DNA of 5,448 bases from assembly GCA_013205455.1 (NCBI GenBank), contig JABMMO010000050.1, positions 1 to 5,448 on the forward strand, written 5' to 3'. The DNA is from Actinomycetota bacterium. Its GTDB lineage: Bacteria; Actinomycetota; Actinomycetes; Nanopelagicales; Nanopelagicaceae. Made by a program: the position numbers and the translations under genes. The notes beneath the pieces are model-generated. The model was given only the letters and a program-made list of their open reading frames with translations, did no database searches and was not told the origin of the DNA. Positions within the stretch are counted from its first letter, which is position 1; every line of letters begins with the position of its first letter. Shown one piece after another: positions 1 to 5,448 of the stretch.

Positions 1-848
1 ACTCCGCATGGATTGGCATGTTTAATTATGGCAACGCAAGGTTCGCTCTGATCCCACGCCGTACGCCAAGCTGCATCTGCATCGGTGAAGTTATTAAATG
101 ACATCGCTTTGCCATGTAATTGTTCGGTTGCAGCTAAACCGGTGGCTCGATTTGAACTTCGATAAAAAGCCGCACTCTGATGCGGATTTTCGCCATAGCG
201 AAGATCGTTTACTTTATGCCAGACGCGACCGGTCCATTCTGGCAACCCTTCAGAATCGGTAAATTGAGATAACCACTCTGAAATTGCAATGTCATATTCA
301 CCAGTCCGCCGATAAGTTTCTAGCGCTAGCTGGCGGCGTTCCTTAATCGTGAAGCCACCGGCGTCAAGGGCAGTAACTAAAGTTTGATATTGCGACGGAT
401 CTGAAATTACCGCCACGCTATTGTGATTTTTAGCTGCGCCACGCAACATTGATGGTCCACCGATATCGATCTGTTCTATACATTCTGCAAAAGCTGCGCC
501 AGATTCAATGGTTTGGGTAAATGGATACAAATTAATTACCACTAAATCAAATGCTTCAATGTTTTCGGCTTCAAGTTGGGCCAGATGATCGCTATTTGAT
601 TGATCTGCTAATAATCCGGCATGAATTCTTGGATGAAGTGTTTTTACTCGACCATCTAACATCTCCGGAAATTTTGTATATTCCTCCACTGGGGTAACCG
701 GAATTCCAGCGCCTAATAATTTCTTTGCGGTAGAGCCAGTTGAGAGTATGAGAACGCCAGCTTTATTAAGCGCATTACCTAATTCAATTAAACCAGTTTT
801 ATCGTAAACGCTAACCAGAGCTCTACGAATTGGTTTACGTGTAGACAC
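1..848 (-). CDS. purH: Bifunctional AICAR formyltransferase / IMP cyclohydrolase, 5' part (runs off left edge)
   Basis: PurH catalyses the last two steps of IMP synthesis in the cytoplasm: formylation of AICAR with 10-formyl-THF, then ring closure to IMP. I translated the minus strand by hand from a GTG at 848-846 and obtained 282 complete codons, against about 520-530 residues for the full family, so the 3' part is outside the window. The N-terminal MGS-like cyclohydrolase domain (about residues 1-200) shows VSVYDKTGL (12-20), STGSTAKKL (36-44), DGRVKTLHPRIHAG (65-78), NLYPF (106-110) and IDIGGPSMLRGAAKN (127-141). The transformylase domain begins with RYGENPHQ (217-224), LHGKAMSFNN (244-253) and IKHANPCG (275-282), which contains the catalytic Lys-His pair. 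The GTG start is chosen because an AGGAG lies six bases upstream and the reading begins just before the conserved domain. It follows purN after a 20-nt spacer. RTGEYD (181-186) replaces what I recall as a more usual TAxYD, a minor variant. Confidence 0.97.
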   Translation of the reverse strand, partial: MSTRKPIRRALVSVYDKTGLIELGNALNKAGVLILSTGSTAKKLLGAGIPVTPVEEYTKFPEMLDGRVKTLHPRIHAGLLADQSNSDHLAQLEAENIEAFDLVVINLYPFTQTIESGAAFAECIEQIDIGGPSMLRGAAKNHNSVAVISDPSQYQTLVTALDAGGFTIKERRQLALETYRRTGEYDIAISEWLSQFTDSEGLPEWTGRVWHKVNDLRYGENPHQSAAFYRSSNRATGLAATEQLHGKAMSFNNFTDADAAWRTAWDQSEPCVAIIKHANPCG

Positions 849-854
849 CTAGTT

Positions 855-859
855 CTCCT
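855..859 (-). promoter_or_regulatory. Shine-Dalgarno site of purH
   Basis: AGGAG on the minus strand (plus-strand ctcct) sits six bases before the GTG at 848-846. It lies in the 20-nt spacer after the purN stop. It decides the purH start, which is not an ATG. This is the clearest ribosome site in the window along with that of sucC. Confidence 0.8.
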
Positions 860-868
860 GTAAATTCT

Positions 869-1432
869 TTAATGCTTATCAGCCAGCAAAGCAGAAACGG
901 TCTCAACAATGAGCGCTCGTTCGGCAATCTTAATGCGTTCGTGCAGCGTTTCTTCACTATCGGTTGGATAGATCGGCATTGGGATTTGTCCGATAATCGG
1001 TCCAGTATCTATCCCGGCATCTATCCAATGCACGGTGCATCCCGTTTCGGTTACCCCGGCTGCTAACGCATCTCGGACTGCATGTGCGCCTGGGAATGCA
1101 GGTAATAGTGATGGGTGCGAATTAATGCAATCAAATCTTGAAACAAATTCTGGTGACAAAATTCGCATGAAGCCTGCGCTTACAACTAGATCTGGTTTCA
1201 ATTTATTTACTAGATCTAATAACTTTCTATCCCAATCAGATCTATCTTTTACAAGCGGTAAATAAAAGTTTGTAATGTCGTACTTTCGAGCACGTTCTAA
1301 AACTTGCGATTGTTTATCTGAGATTATTGCGGAAATCTCGCAATCCAATTCGTTTCGTTCAGCCGCATCTATTAGCGCTTGGGCCAGCGTGCCACTCCCG
1401 GAAGCCAGAATGACAATCGAATGTTCACTCAT
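869..1432 (-). CDS. purN: Phosphoribosylglycinamide formyltransferase (GART, 10-formyl-THF dependent)
   Basis: PurN transfers a formyl group from 10-formyl-THF to GAR, giving FGAR, the third step of de novo purine synthesis. The 187-residue product has the usual length for the single-domain enzyme. Visible motifs are an N-terminal beta strand and substrate loop IVILASGSGTLAQALID (6-22), AGFMRILSPEF (86-96), the catalytic INSHPSLLP (103-111) with Asn104 and His106, and GIDTGPII (140-147) with Asp142; these match the Asn-His-Asp triad of the E. coli enzyme. The substrate loop reads GSGTL where E. coli has GNGSN. I chose the ATG at 1432-1430, giving MSEHSIV. A seven-codon extension to a TTG at 1453 is possible but adds charged residues before the first strand. 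The chosen start overlaps the end of the DUF6350 gene by 8 nt (ATGAGTGA), and only a weak purine-rich site precedes it, so translational coupling is likely. Confidence 0.96.
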   Translation of the reverse strand: MSEHSIVILASGSGTLAQALIDAAERNELDCEISAIISDKQSQVLERARKYDITNFYLPLVKDRSDWDRKLLDLVNKLKPDLVVSAGFMRILSPEFVSRFDCINSHPSLLPAFPGAHAVRDALAAGVTETGCTVHWIDAGIDTGPIIGQIPMPIYPTDSEETLHERIKIAERALIVETVSALLADKH

Positions 1433-2519
1433 TAATTTTCTTTCGCTTTTCAATTAAGCGGGTAATTCCAACTCCGATAGCGAATTCACCAGTCATAACT
1501 AATGGAAACTGCCATAACGAGAGCCCTACGTTTGAAAGGTTTCGATTGAGCAGGGCACCACTTGCAAGTATTGAAATTATTGTTGATAACAGCGCTACCG
1601 AACCAATCAATGAAATTTTGTACTTCGAACTACCGGATTTGCTAGCCCAAAATCCAAAAAAGATCGGTAGCAGCGCGCCGAGCGCTGCGATTGGAAATAC
1701 ATTTACTGGTAGCGCACCGAGTAGTGGAATTGCTGGAATCTCTGAGAGTCGATGAATTAGCGGATGAATTAGTGAACCATTCCCGATGTGAAAACCGGCA
1801 CCGATAATATAGCCAACTGCAGAAAAAGCGGCATTTGGGATATAGAGAATTTGTATTATTAGCAAAGCAAATCCACCGAAAATTCCAGGTTGAATTACGG
1901 TGGTTAATTGATTTACAACGCTTAAATGGAGCAGGATTGACACGCTTAGCACAATTGCGCCAATCCCCCAAATAATTAAAATCCCCACTAACGAAGTGCG
2001 CATAGTTTTTTTCCAGAAAAAACTTGTTATCTTCCCAGGCTCGAGTTCCGTCATAAAAAAAGAAATAAGCCAAGATAAAGTAAAAACTATTGGAAACGCT
2101 AAATACCAATGAATTCTGATGGAGCTGCTGCTGGTAACGGCCGCAGCGATTGTTGCAATCACTGCGTAAGCAAAAGCAAAACCAAAAATAACCTGACGCA
2201 GAACGTGGTTCTGAGTTGGTTGAATTTTTTCAATGCTACGACGAAACCCCACTCGGATTGCTAGAAATGGAAATAACATCGCACCAATTGGAAGATAAGT
2301 TAGTAATCCAGTTCCAGTACCACTTTGCGAAGTTACATTAAATGGAATGTGATGAGCAGCTAACCAGAGCCAGAGCGATGCTTTAATGGGATCGCTAGTT
2401 TGACCAGTTGCACTTCCCGCAGTAGCCCAACCGATTAAAGCTAAGAATGCGAGTGGTAATCCGAAAAGTGTTGCGCTCCGCAGAGATTGCTGGAAGCAAA
2501 CCCACAGAACTCGTTTCAC
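1425..2519 (-). CDS. DUF6350-type multi-pass membrane protein, function unknown
   Basis: A 364-residue, strongly hydrophobic protein, predicted to sit in the cytoplasmic membrane. By eye I see about eight to ten membrane segments, roughly at residues 18-36, 70-92, 108-130, 138-156, 174-198, 212-228, 231-243, 262-291, 303-324 and 334-355. I assign it to the actinobacterial DUF6350 family from the pattern WLAAHHIPF (52-60), LTYLPIGAMLFP (73-84), the central PNAAFSAVGYIIGAGFHIG (228-246) and PLLGALP (265-271), and from its place between sucD and purN. The start is a GTG at 2519-2517, one base after the sucD stop, with GAAGGG five bases upstream. It ends in a short basic tail (RLIEKRKKINE) that overlaps purN by 8 nt. 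No catalytic motif or known transporter signature is visible, so no reaction or substrate can be given. The assignment rests on memory of the family pattern and needs a profile search. Confidence 0.85.
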   Translation of the reverse strand: MKRVLWVCFQQSLRSATLFGLPLAFLALIGWATAGSATGQTSDPIKASLWLWLAAHHIPFNVTSQSGTGTGLLTYLPIGAMLFPFLAIRVGFRRSIEKIQPTQNHVLRQVIFGFAFAYAVIATIAAAVTSSSSIRIHWYLAFPIVFTLSWLISFFMTELEPGKITSFFWKKTMRTSLVGILIIWGIGAIVLSVSILLHLSVVNQLTTVIQPGIFGGFALLIIQILYIPNAAFSAVGYIIGAGFHIGNGSLIHPLIHRLSEIPAIPLLGALPVNVFPIAALGALLPIFFGFWASKSGSSKYKISLIGSVALLSTIISILASGALLNRNLSNVGLSLWQFPLVMTGEFAIGVGITRLIEKRKKINE

Positions 2520-2520
2520 A

Positions 2521-3402
2521 TTAGCCCTTCAAAATAGCACGCATGATCGCTGCAGTTTCACTTGGTGTCTTGCCAACTTTTACACCAGCGGCTTCCAACG
2601 CATCTTTCTTTCCGGCTGCAGTACCTGATGATCCGGAGACAATCGCTCCCGCATGGCCCATTGTCTTTCCTTCTGGGGCGGTAAATCCAGCGACATACCC
2701 AACGACTGGTTTAGTTACATATTCTTTGATGAATGCAGCAGCTCGTTCTTCCGCATCGCCACCGATTTCACCAATCATCACGATGGCTTCGGTTTCTGGA
2801 TCATCTTGGAATGCGCGTAAGCAGTCGATATGAGTTGTGCCAATAATTGGGTCGCCACCAATTCCAACTGCGGTGGTAAATCCGAAATCTCTAAGTTCGT
2901 ACATCATTTGGTATGTAAGGGTTCCGGATTTAGAAACTAAACCAATTTTTCCTGGGCCAGTAATGTCGGCTGGAATAATTCCAACATTTGATAGTCCTGG
3001 GCTAATTAGGCCCGGACAGTTTGGGCCGATTAAGCGAGTTGTACCTTTACTTTGGGCATAAGCGAAAAATGCAGCGGTGTCATGTACTGGAATTCCCTCG
3101 GTGATCACAACAACCAAGGGAAGTTTTGCATCAACTGCATCAATTACTGCAGCTTTTGCAAACTTTGGCGGTACGAAAACTACCGAAGCATTTGCACCAG
3201 TTGCAGCGACTGCTTCCGAAACTGAGTTAAAAACTGGCAACATCGTGCCATCAATATCCACGGCTTGGCCACCTTTGCCTGGTGTTACTCCGCCAATAAT
3301 TTTTGTACCAGCGGCCAACATTCGCTTAGTGTGTTTACTTCCTTCAGAACCAGTCATGCCTTGCACAATAACTTTGCTCTCTTTATTTAAGAAGATAGCC
3401 AT
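2521..3402 (-). CDS. sucD: Succinyl-CoA synthetase (succinate-CoA ligase), alpha subunit
   Basis: The alpha subunit binds CoA and carries the phosphohistidine that passes phosphate between succinyl phosphate and the nucleotide on SucC, in the TCA cycle step between succinyl-CoA and succinate. The 293-residue length is normal. Visible are the CoA-binding Rossmann motif VQGMTGSEGSKHT (13-25), GGVTPGKGG (37-45), IGPNCPGLISPG (125-136), SKSGTLTYQ (157-165), IGEIGGDAEE (210-219), whose Glu contacts the active histidine in the family, and the phosphohistidine motif GHAGAI with His250. All key residues are present. The ATG at 3402-3400 shares one base with the sucC stop (TAATG). No good ribosome site precedes it, so it probably depends on ribosomes finishing sucC, which would help keep the two subunits in balance. 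Confidence 0.98.
   Translation of the reverse strand: MAIFLNKESKVIVQGMTGSEGSKHTKRMLAAGTKIIGGVTPGKGGQAVDIDGTMLPVFNSVSEAVAATGANASVVFVPPKFAKAAVIDAVDAKLPLVVVITEGIPVHDTAAFFAYAQSKGTTRLIGPNCPGLISPGLSNVGIIPADITGPGKIGLVSKSGTLTYQMMYELRDFGFTTAVGIGGDPIIGTTHIDCLRAFQDDPETEAIVMIGEIGGDAEERAAAFIKEYVTKPVVGYVAGFTAPEGKTMGHAGAIVSGSSGTAAGKKDALEAAGVKVGKTPSETAAIMRAILKG
2525..2530 (-). promoter_or_regulatory. Shine-Dalgarno site of the DUF6350 gene, inside the end of sucD
   Basis: GAAGGG on the minus strand lies within the last sucD codons, five bases before the GTG at 2519-2517. An ATG formed by the sucD stop (TAATG, 2522-2520) is followed at once by TGA and cannot be used. The GTG is therefore the best start, despite being non-ATG and directly abutting the upstream stop. 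Confidence 0.6.
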
Positions 3403-4565
3403 TATTTTGCCGCCAATTCTGCAGCGCGACTTGCAGCGCCATCCATGGTGTCGAGTTGTTCAACTAATGGGTGTGCTGCTGCGTTCAAAATTCTGCGGCC
3501 TTCAATAACGTTGTTACCATCTAACCGAACCACAATTGGTTTTGTCGCTTTTGCACCGAGCATTTCTAGCGCTTGCACAATTCCATTAGCGACTGCATCG
3601 CAAGCAGTGATGCCACCAAATACATTTACGAAAACGCTTTTAACAGCAGGGTCGCCAAGAATTATGGAAAGTCCATCAGCCATAACTTGGGCAGAAGCGC
3701 CGCCGCCGATATCTAAGAAGTTCGCAGGTTTTACGCCACCAAATTTCTCGCCAGCATAAGCGACTACATCGAGCGTGCTCATTACTAATCCAGCACCATT
3801 TCCGATGATGCCAACTTCGCCATCGAGTTTTACATAGTTCAAGTCTTTAGCTTTAGCGAGCGCTTCTAACGGATCGGTAGCATCGTGATCAACTAGCGCT
3901 TCATGATCGGCATGACGGAAAATAGCGCTGTCATCCAAAGTAACTTTTCCATCGAGGGCAATGATTTTTCCATCTGATGTTTTAACTAGCGGGTTAACTT
4001 CAACCAGAGTTGCGTCTTCAGCTACAAAAGTTTTCCAGAGCGTAACTAAAACATCAGCAACGGCCCGATCAACATCTGGACCAAAACCACCTTTGCGCAC
4101 AATTTCTAGCGCAAGTTCTTGGGATATTCCAATGTTTGGATTGATATTAACTTTTGCTAATTTCTCTGGCGTCTTATGGGCTACTTCTTCAATTTCCATG
4201 CCACCAGAGACCGATGCCATTACTAAAAACGATCGGTTTGTTCGGTCTAGCAGAATTGCTAAGTAGTACTCACTTTCAATTGGCGCAGCTTGCGCAATCA
4301 TCACTTTATGGACGGTATGGCCTTTGATATCCATACCAAGGATTGCTTTTGCTTTTTCGCGCGCAGCTTCGGCGTTCTCAGCAAGCTTGACACCACCGGC
4401 TTTACCACGACCACCAACTTTTACTTGCGCTTTTACAACAACACGACCACCCATTGACTCGGCTGCTGTAAATGCTGCTTCCGGAGTTGTGGCTACTGCT
4501 CCTTTGAGAACTGGCACGCCATGCGCTTCGAATAAATCTCGTGCCTGATACTCAAATAGATCCAT
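3402..4565 (-). CDS. sucC: Succinyl-CoA synthetase (succinate-CoA ligase), beta subunit
   Basis: The beta subunit holds the ATP-grasp nucleotide site and the succinate site of the TCA-cycle ligase and works with SucD. The 387-residue product matches the family. MDLFEYQARDLF (1-12) is the typical N-terminus. The ATP-grasp lysine region is VVVKAQVKVGGRGKAGGVK (42-60). EVNPLV (189-194) with Asn191 and ALDGK (203-207) with Asp205 are the metal-binding residues. The C-terminal ligase domain shows IGNGAGLVM (254-262) and VNVFGGIT (313-320). Residue 20, where the mammalian GTP-specific form has Gln and E. coli has Pro, is Leu here, so specificity is left open. The ATG at 4565-4563 is chosen over a TTG two codons upstream because AGGAG lies six bases before it and the family starts there. 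The gene overlaps the mutase small-subunit gene by 14 nt. Confidence 0.98.
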   Translation of the reverse strand: MDLFEYQARDLFEAHGVPVLKGAVATTPEAAFTAAESMGGRVVVKAQVKVGGRGKAGGVKLAENAEAAREKAKAILGMDIKGHTVHKVMIAQAAPIESEYYLAILLDRTNRSFLVMASVSGGMEIEEVAHKTPEKLAKVNINPNIGISQELALEIVRKGGFGPDVDRAVADVLVTLWKTFVAEDATLVEVNPLVKTSDGKIIALDGKVTLDDSAIFRHADHEALVDHDATDPLEALAKAKDLNYVKLDGEVGIIGNGAGLVMSTLDVVAYAGEKFGGVKPANFLDIGGGASAQVMADGLSIILGDPAVKSVFVNVFGGITACDAVANGIVQALEMLGAKATKPIVVRLDGNNVIEGRRILNAAAHPLVEQLDTMDGAASRAAELAAK

Positions 4566-4974
4566 GCACAACTCCTTTTAACCATTTTACGATTTCTTCG
4601 GTTGGTGCTCCTGGGGTAAATATTTCAGCAACGCCCATCGCTTTCAAAGACTTTATATCGGCATCAGGAATAATTCCGCCACCAAATAAAATAATATCTT
4701 CTGCTTTCTCATTCTTCAACAAATCAATGATCCGTGCAAATAACGACATGTGTGCACCAGAGAGAATTGAAAGTCCAATTGCATCGGCATCTTCTTGAAC
4801 CGCAGTGCTAACAATTTGTTCTGGGGTTTGATGTAAACCGGTGTAAATAACTTCACAACCAGCATCTCGCAAAGCGCGCGCCACAACTTTGGCACCGCGA
4901 TCATGACCATCTAAACCTGGTTTGGCGACAACAACTCGGATTGGTGAATTCTTAGCGGCGTCGGACACGCTCAT
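4552..4974 (-). CDS. Cobalamin-binding small subunit of an acyl-CoA mutase (methylmalonyl-/isobutyryl-CoA mutase type)
   Basis: A 140-residue protein consisting only of the B12-binding domain that forms the C-terminus of methylmalonyl-CoA mutases. The signature is complete: LDGHDRG (21-27) with Asp22, the cobalt-ligating His24 and Gly27, the SIL of LSILSG (68-73), and the GGG (98-100) of the nucleotide-loop pocket. Such stand-alone domains pair with a separate catalytic subunit, as in IcmA/IcmB isobutyryl-CoA mutase or 2-hydroxyisobutyryl-CoA mutase. No large subunit is in the window, so the substrate cannot be fixed. It probably binds adenosylcobalamin in the cytoplasm. The ATG at 4974-4972 overlaps the helicase stop by 4 nt (ATGA), with an AGG six bases upstream; the 3' end overlaps sucC by 14 nt. 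Its place before sucCD fits a mutase that makes succinyl-CoA, but the link to metabolism is inference. Confidence 0.92.
   Translation of the reverse strand: MSVSDAAKNSPIRVVVAKPGLDGHDRGAKVVARALRDAGCEVIYTGLHQTPEQIVSTAVQEDADAIGLSILSGAHMSLFARIIDLLKNEKAEDIILFGGGIIPDADIKSLKAMGVAEIFTPGAPTEEIVKWLKGVVHGSI
4572..4576 (-). promoter_or_regulatory. Shine-Dalgarno site of sucC, inside the upstream gene
   Basis: AGGAG on the minus strand (plus-strand ctcct) lies six bases before the sucC ATG at 4565-4563, within the coding sequence for the last residues of the cobalamin-binding protein. It favours the ATG over the in-frame TTG at 4571-4569, which would sit directly against the site with no spacer. Confidence 0.8.
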
Positions 4975-5448
4975 AACTTACCTACTGGCGCATAACGGAG
5001 CAATAACCGTTTTTCGCCATAACCACCAAAATCAATCGTGGCTTCGGCTTTATCGCCCTCGCCTGAGATGGTTATCACAGTCCCTAAACCGAATGTGTCA
5101 TGAGTGACTCGATCGCCCGGATTTAAATCCATCACAACAGATTTCTTACCGGTTGGGCGAGGCGGCGGAGTTGATAAGAATTTCTTAGTTCTAGTAGTTG
5201 TGAAAGTCTTTTCGGGAGTTTGATTCCATTTAATTATCGCTTCTGGAATTTCATCAAGAAAACGCGAAGCTGGATTGTAATTCGGCGCTCCCCAAGCAGA
5301 TCGATATTCAGCCCGCGACAAATATAAATGTTGGCGAGCTCTAGTTAAGCCAACGTATGCAAGTCGACGTTCTTCTTCTAATTCTTTCTGATCGCCGAGC
5401 GATCTTGAGTGCGGAAAAATTCCTTCTTCCATCCCGGTAAGAAAAACT
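4971..5448 (-). CDS. pcrA: ATP-dependent DNA helicase of the UvrD/PcrA family, 3' part (runs off right edge)
   Basis: Superfamily 1A 3'-5' DNA helicase acting in nucleotide excision repair, removal of proteins from DNA and transcription-linked repair. Only the last 158 residues are in the window; the full protein is usually about 700-800. The visible part begins with VFLTGMEEGIFPH, a hallmark of UvrD/PcrA domain 2A that stays in frame to the window edge, so the Met at 5432 is internal and not the start. Motif VI follows as EEERRLAYVGLTRAR (visible residues 24-38), with the arginine that senses ATP, then NPASRFLDEIP (58-68). A Pro/Thr/Lys-rich linker (about 75-103) leads to the C-terminal Tudor-like domain, GDRVTHDTFGLGTV (111-124) to RYAPVGKL at the end, which in PcrA/UvrD binds RNA polymerase. 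PcrA rather than UvrD2 is favoured by this C-terminal domain and by the gene order. The stop overlaps the next ATG by 4 nt. Confidence 0.93.
   Translation of the reverse strand, partial: VFLTGMEEGIFPHSRSLGDQKELEEERRLAYVGLTRARQHLYLSRAEYRSAWGAPNYNPASRFLDEIPEAIIKWNQTPEKTFTTTRTKKFLSTPPPRPTGKKSVVMDLNPGDRVTHDTFGLGTVITISGEGDKAEATIDFGGYGEKRLLLRYAPVGKL

Larger units (their letters stand above)
1..5448 (-). other. Probable single polycistronic block (helicase, mutase subunit, sucCD, DUF6350, purNH)
   Basis: All seven genes point the same way. Reading right to left, the junctions are a 4-nt overlap, a 14-nt overlap, a 1-nt overlap, a 1-nt gap, an 8-nt overlap and a 20-nt gap. None leaves room for a terminator hairpin with T-tract plus a promoter, and I see no such hairpin at the gene ends. 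Co-transcription and translational coupling are inferred. Promoters inside coding sequence, for example within the 3' end of the helicase or the mutase gene, remain possible. Confidence 0.65.

Noticed and set aside
849..868. The only real spacer (20 nt), considered as a promoter or terminator site between purN and purH
   Set aside because: It holds just the purH ribosome site; there is no inverted repeat with a T-tract and no room for -35 and -10 boxes.
1188..1243. Three copies of the palindrome AGATCT within 56 bases inside purN (1188, 1212, 1238)
   Set aside because: The copies fall in different codon frames (Asp-Leu twice, Arg-Ser once) and encode ordinary PurN residues. The spacing is not regular and nothing similar is seen at gene junctions, so chance is the best explanation.
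1433..1453. Upstream TTG start for purN, adding seven residues (MKSERKL)
   Set aside because: It would extend into the membrane-protein gene by 29 nt and add a charged tail before the first beta strand, whereas the ATG at 1432 gives the usual PurN N-terminus.
1642..2109. 155-codon open frame on the minus strand in another frame of the membrane protein gene
   Set aside because: The translation is rich in Ser, Asn, Arg and Cys with no domain pattern, while the overlapping frame gives a coherent membrane protein. It is a frame-shifted shadow and not evidence of a frameshift, since the main frame is uninterrupted.
3077..3508. 143-codon open frame on the plus strand opposite sucD and the sucC end
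   Set aside because: It lies fully antisense to two genes with complete family motifs, has a low-complexity Ala/Thr/Pro-rich translation and no clear ribosome site. It is a codon-bias shadow. The other plus-strand frames opposite purN, sucC and the mutase gene are the same kind of artefact.
5430..5432. Met at 5432 as the start of a short 153-residue protein
   Set aside because: The frame stays open to the window edge and the codons before this Met complete the UvrD/PcrA motif VFLTGMEEGIFPH, so it is an internal residue of a truncated helicase gene.

Overview
This window looks like an ordinary chromosomal core region of a low-GC, gene-dense actinobacterium. All seven genes lie on the minus strand, so they are transcribed from right to left (5448 to 1). 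The order is a pcrA/uvrD-type helicase 3' end, a cobalamin-binding acyl-CoA mutase small subunit, sucC, sucD, a DUF6350-type membrane protein, purN, and the 5' part of purH. This order, and especially the DUF6350 protein between sucCD and purNH, is one I associate from general knowledge with Actinobacteria (Actinomycetota). A rough hand count of a few lines gives GC in the low to mid 40s percent. That is low for the phylum and, together with the near absence of spacers, suggests a streamlined planktonic lineage such as freshwater Nanopelagicales (acI). The lineage assignment is inference; the actinobacterial assignment is firmer.

Layout, in the direction of transcription. 5448-4971 is the C-terminal end of the helicase (motif VI and the C-terminal Tudor-like domain), whose start lies outside the window. 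4974-4552 is a 140-residue stand-alone B12-binding domain protein. 4565-3402 and 3402-2521 are the beta and alpha subunits of succinyl-CoA synthetase. 2519-1425 is a multi-pass membrane protein of unknown function. 1432-869 is phosphoribosylglycinamide formyltransferase. 848-1 is the N-terminal 282 codons of the bifunctional PurH, which runs off the left edge.

The six junctions are very tight: a 4-nt overlap (ATGA), a 14-nt overlap, a 1-nt overlap (TAATG), a 1-nt gap, an 8-nt overlap and a 20-nt gap. No stretch is long enough for a conventional terminator plus promoter between genes. The simplest reading is one polycistronic transcript with translational coupling, although promoters inside coding sequence cannot be excluded by eye.

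Functionally, the mutase small subunit and SucCD meet at succinyl-CoA: a methylmalonyl-CoA-type mutase would make it and SucCD converts it to succinate with nucleotide triphosphate formation. PurN and PurH carry out the two 10-formyl-THF-dependent steps of purine synthesis, and PurH also closes the ring to IMP. I found no mobile element, CRISPR array, RNA gene, large repeat or sign of recent transfer, and no convincing new biological system. The least understood item is the DUF6350 membrane protein.
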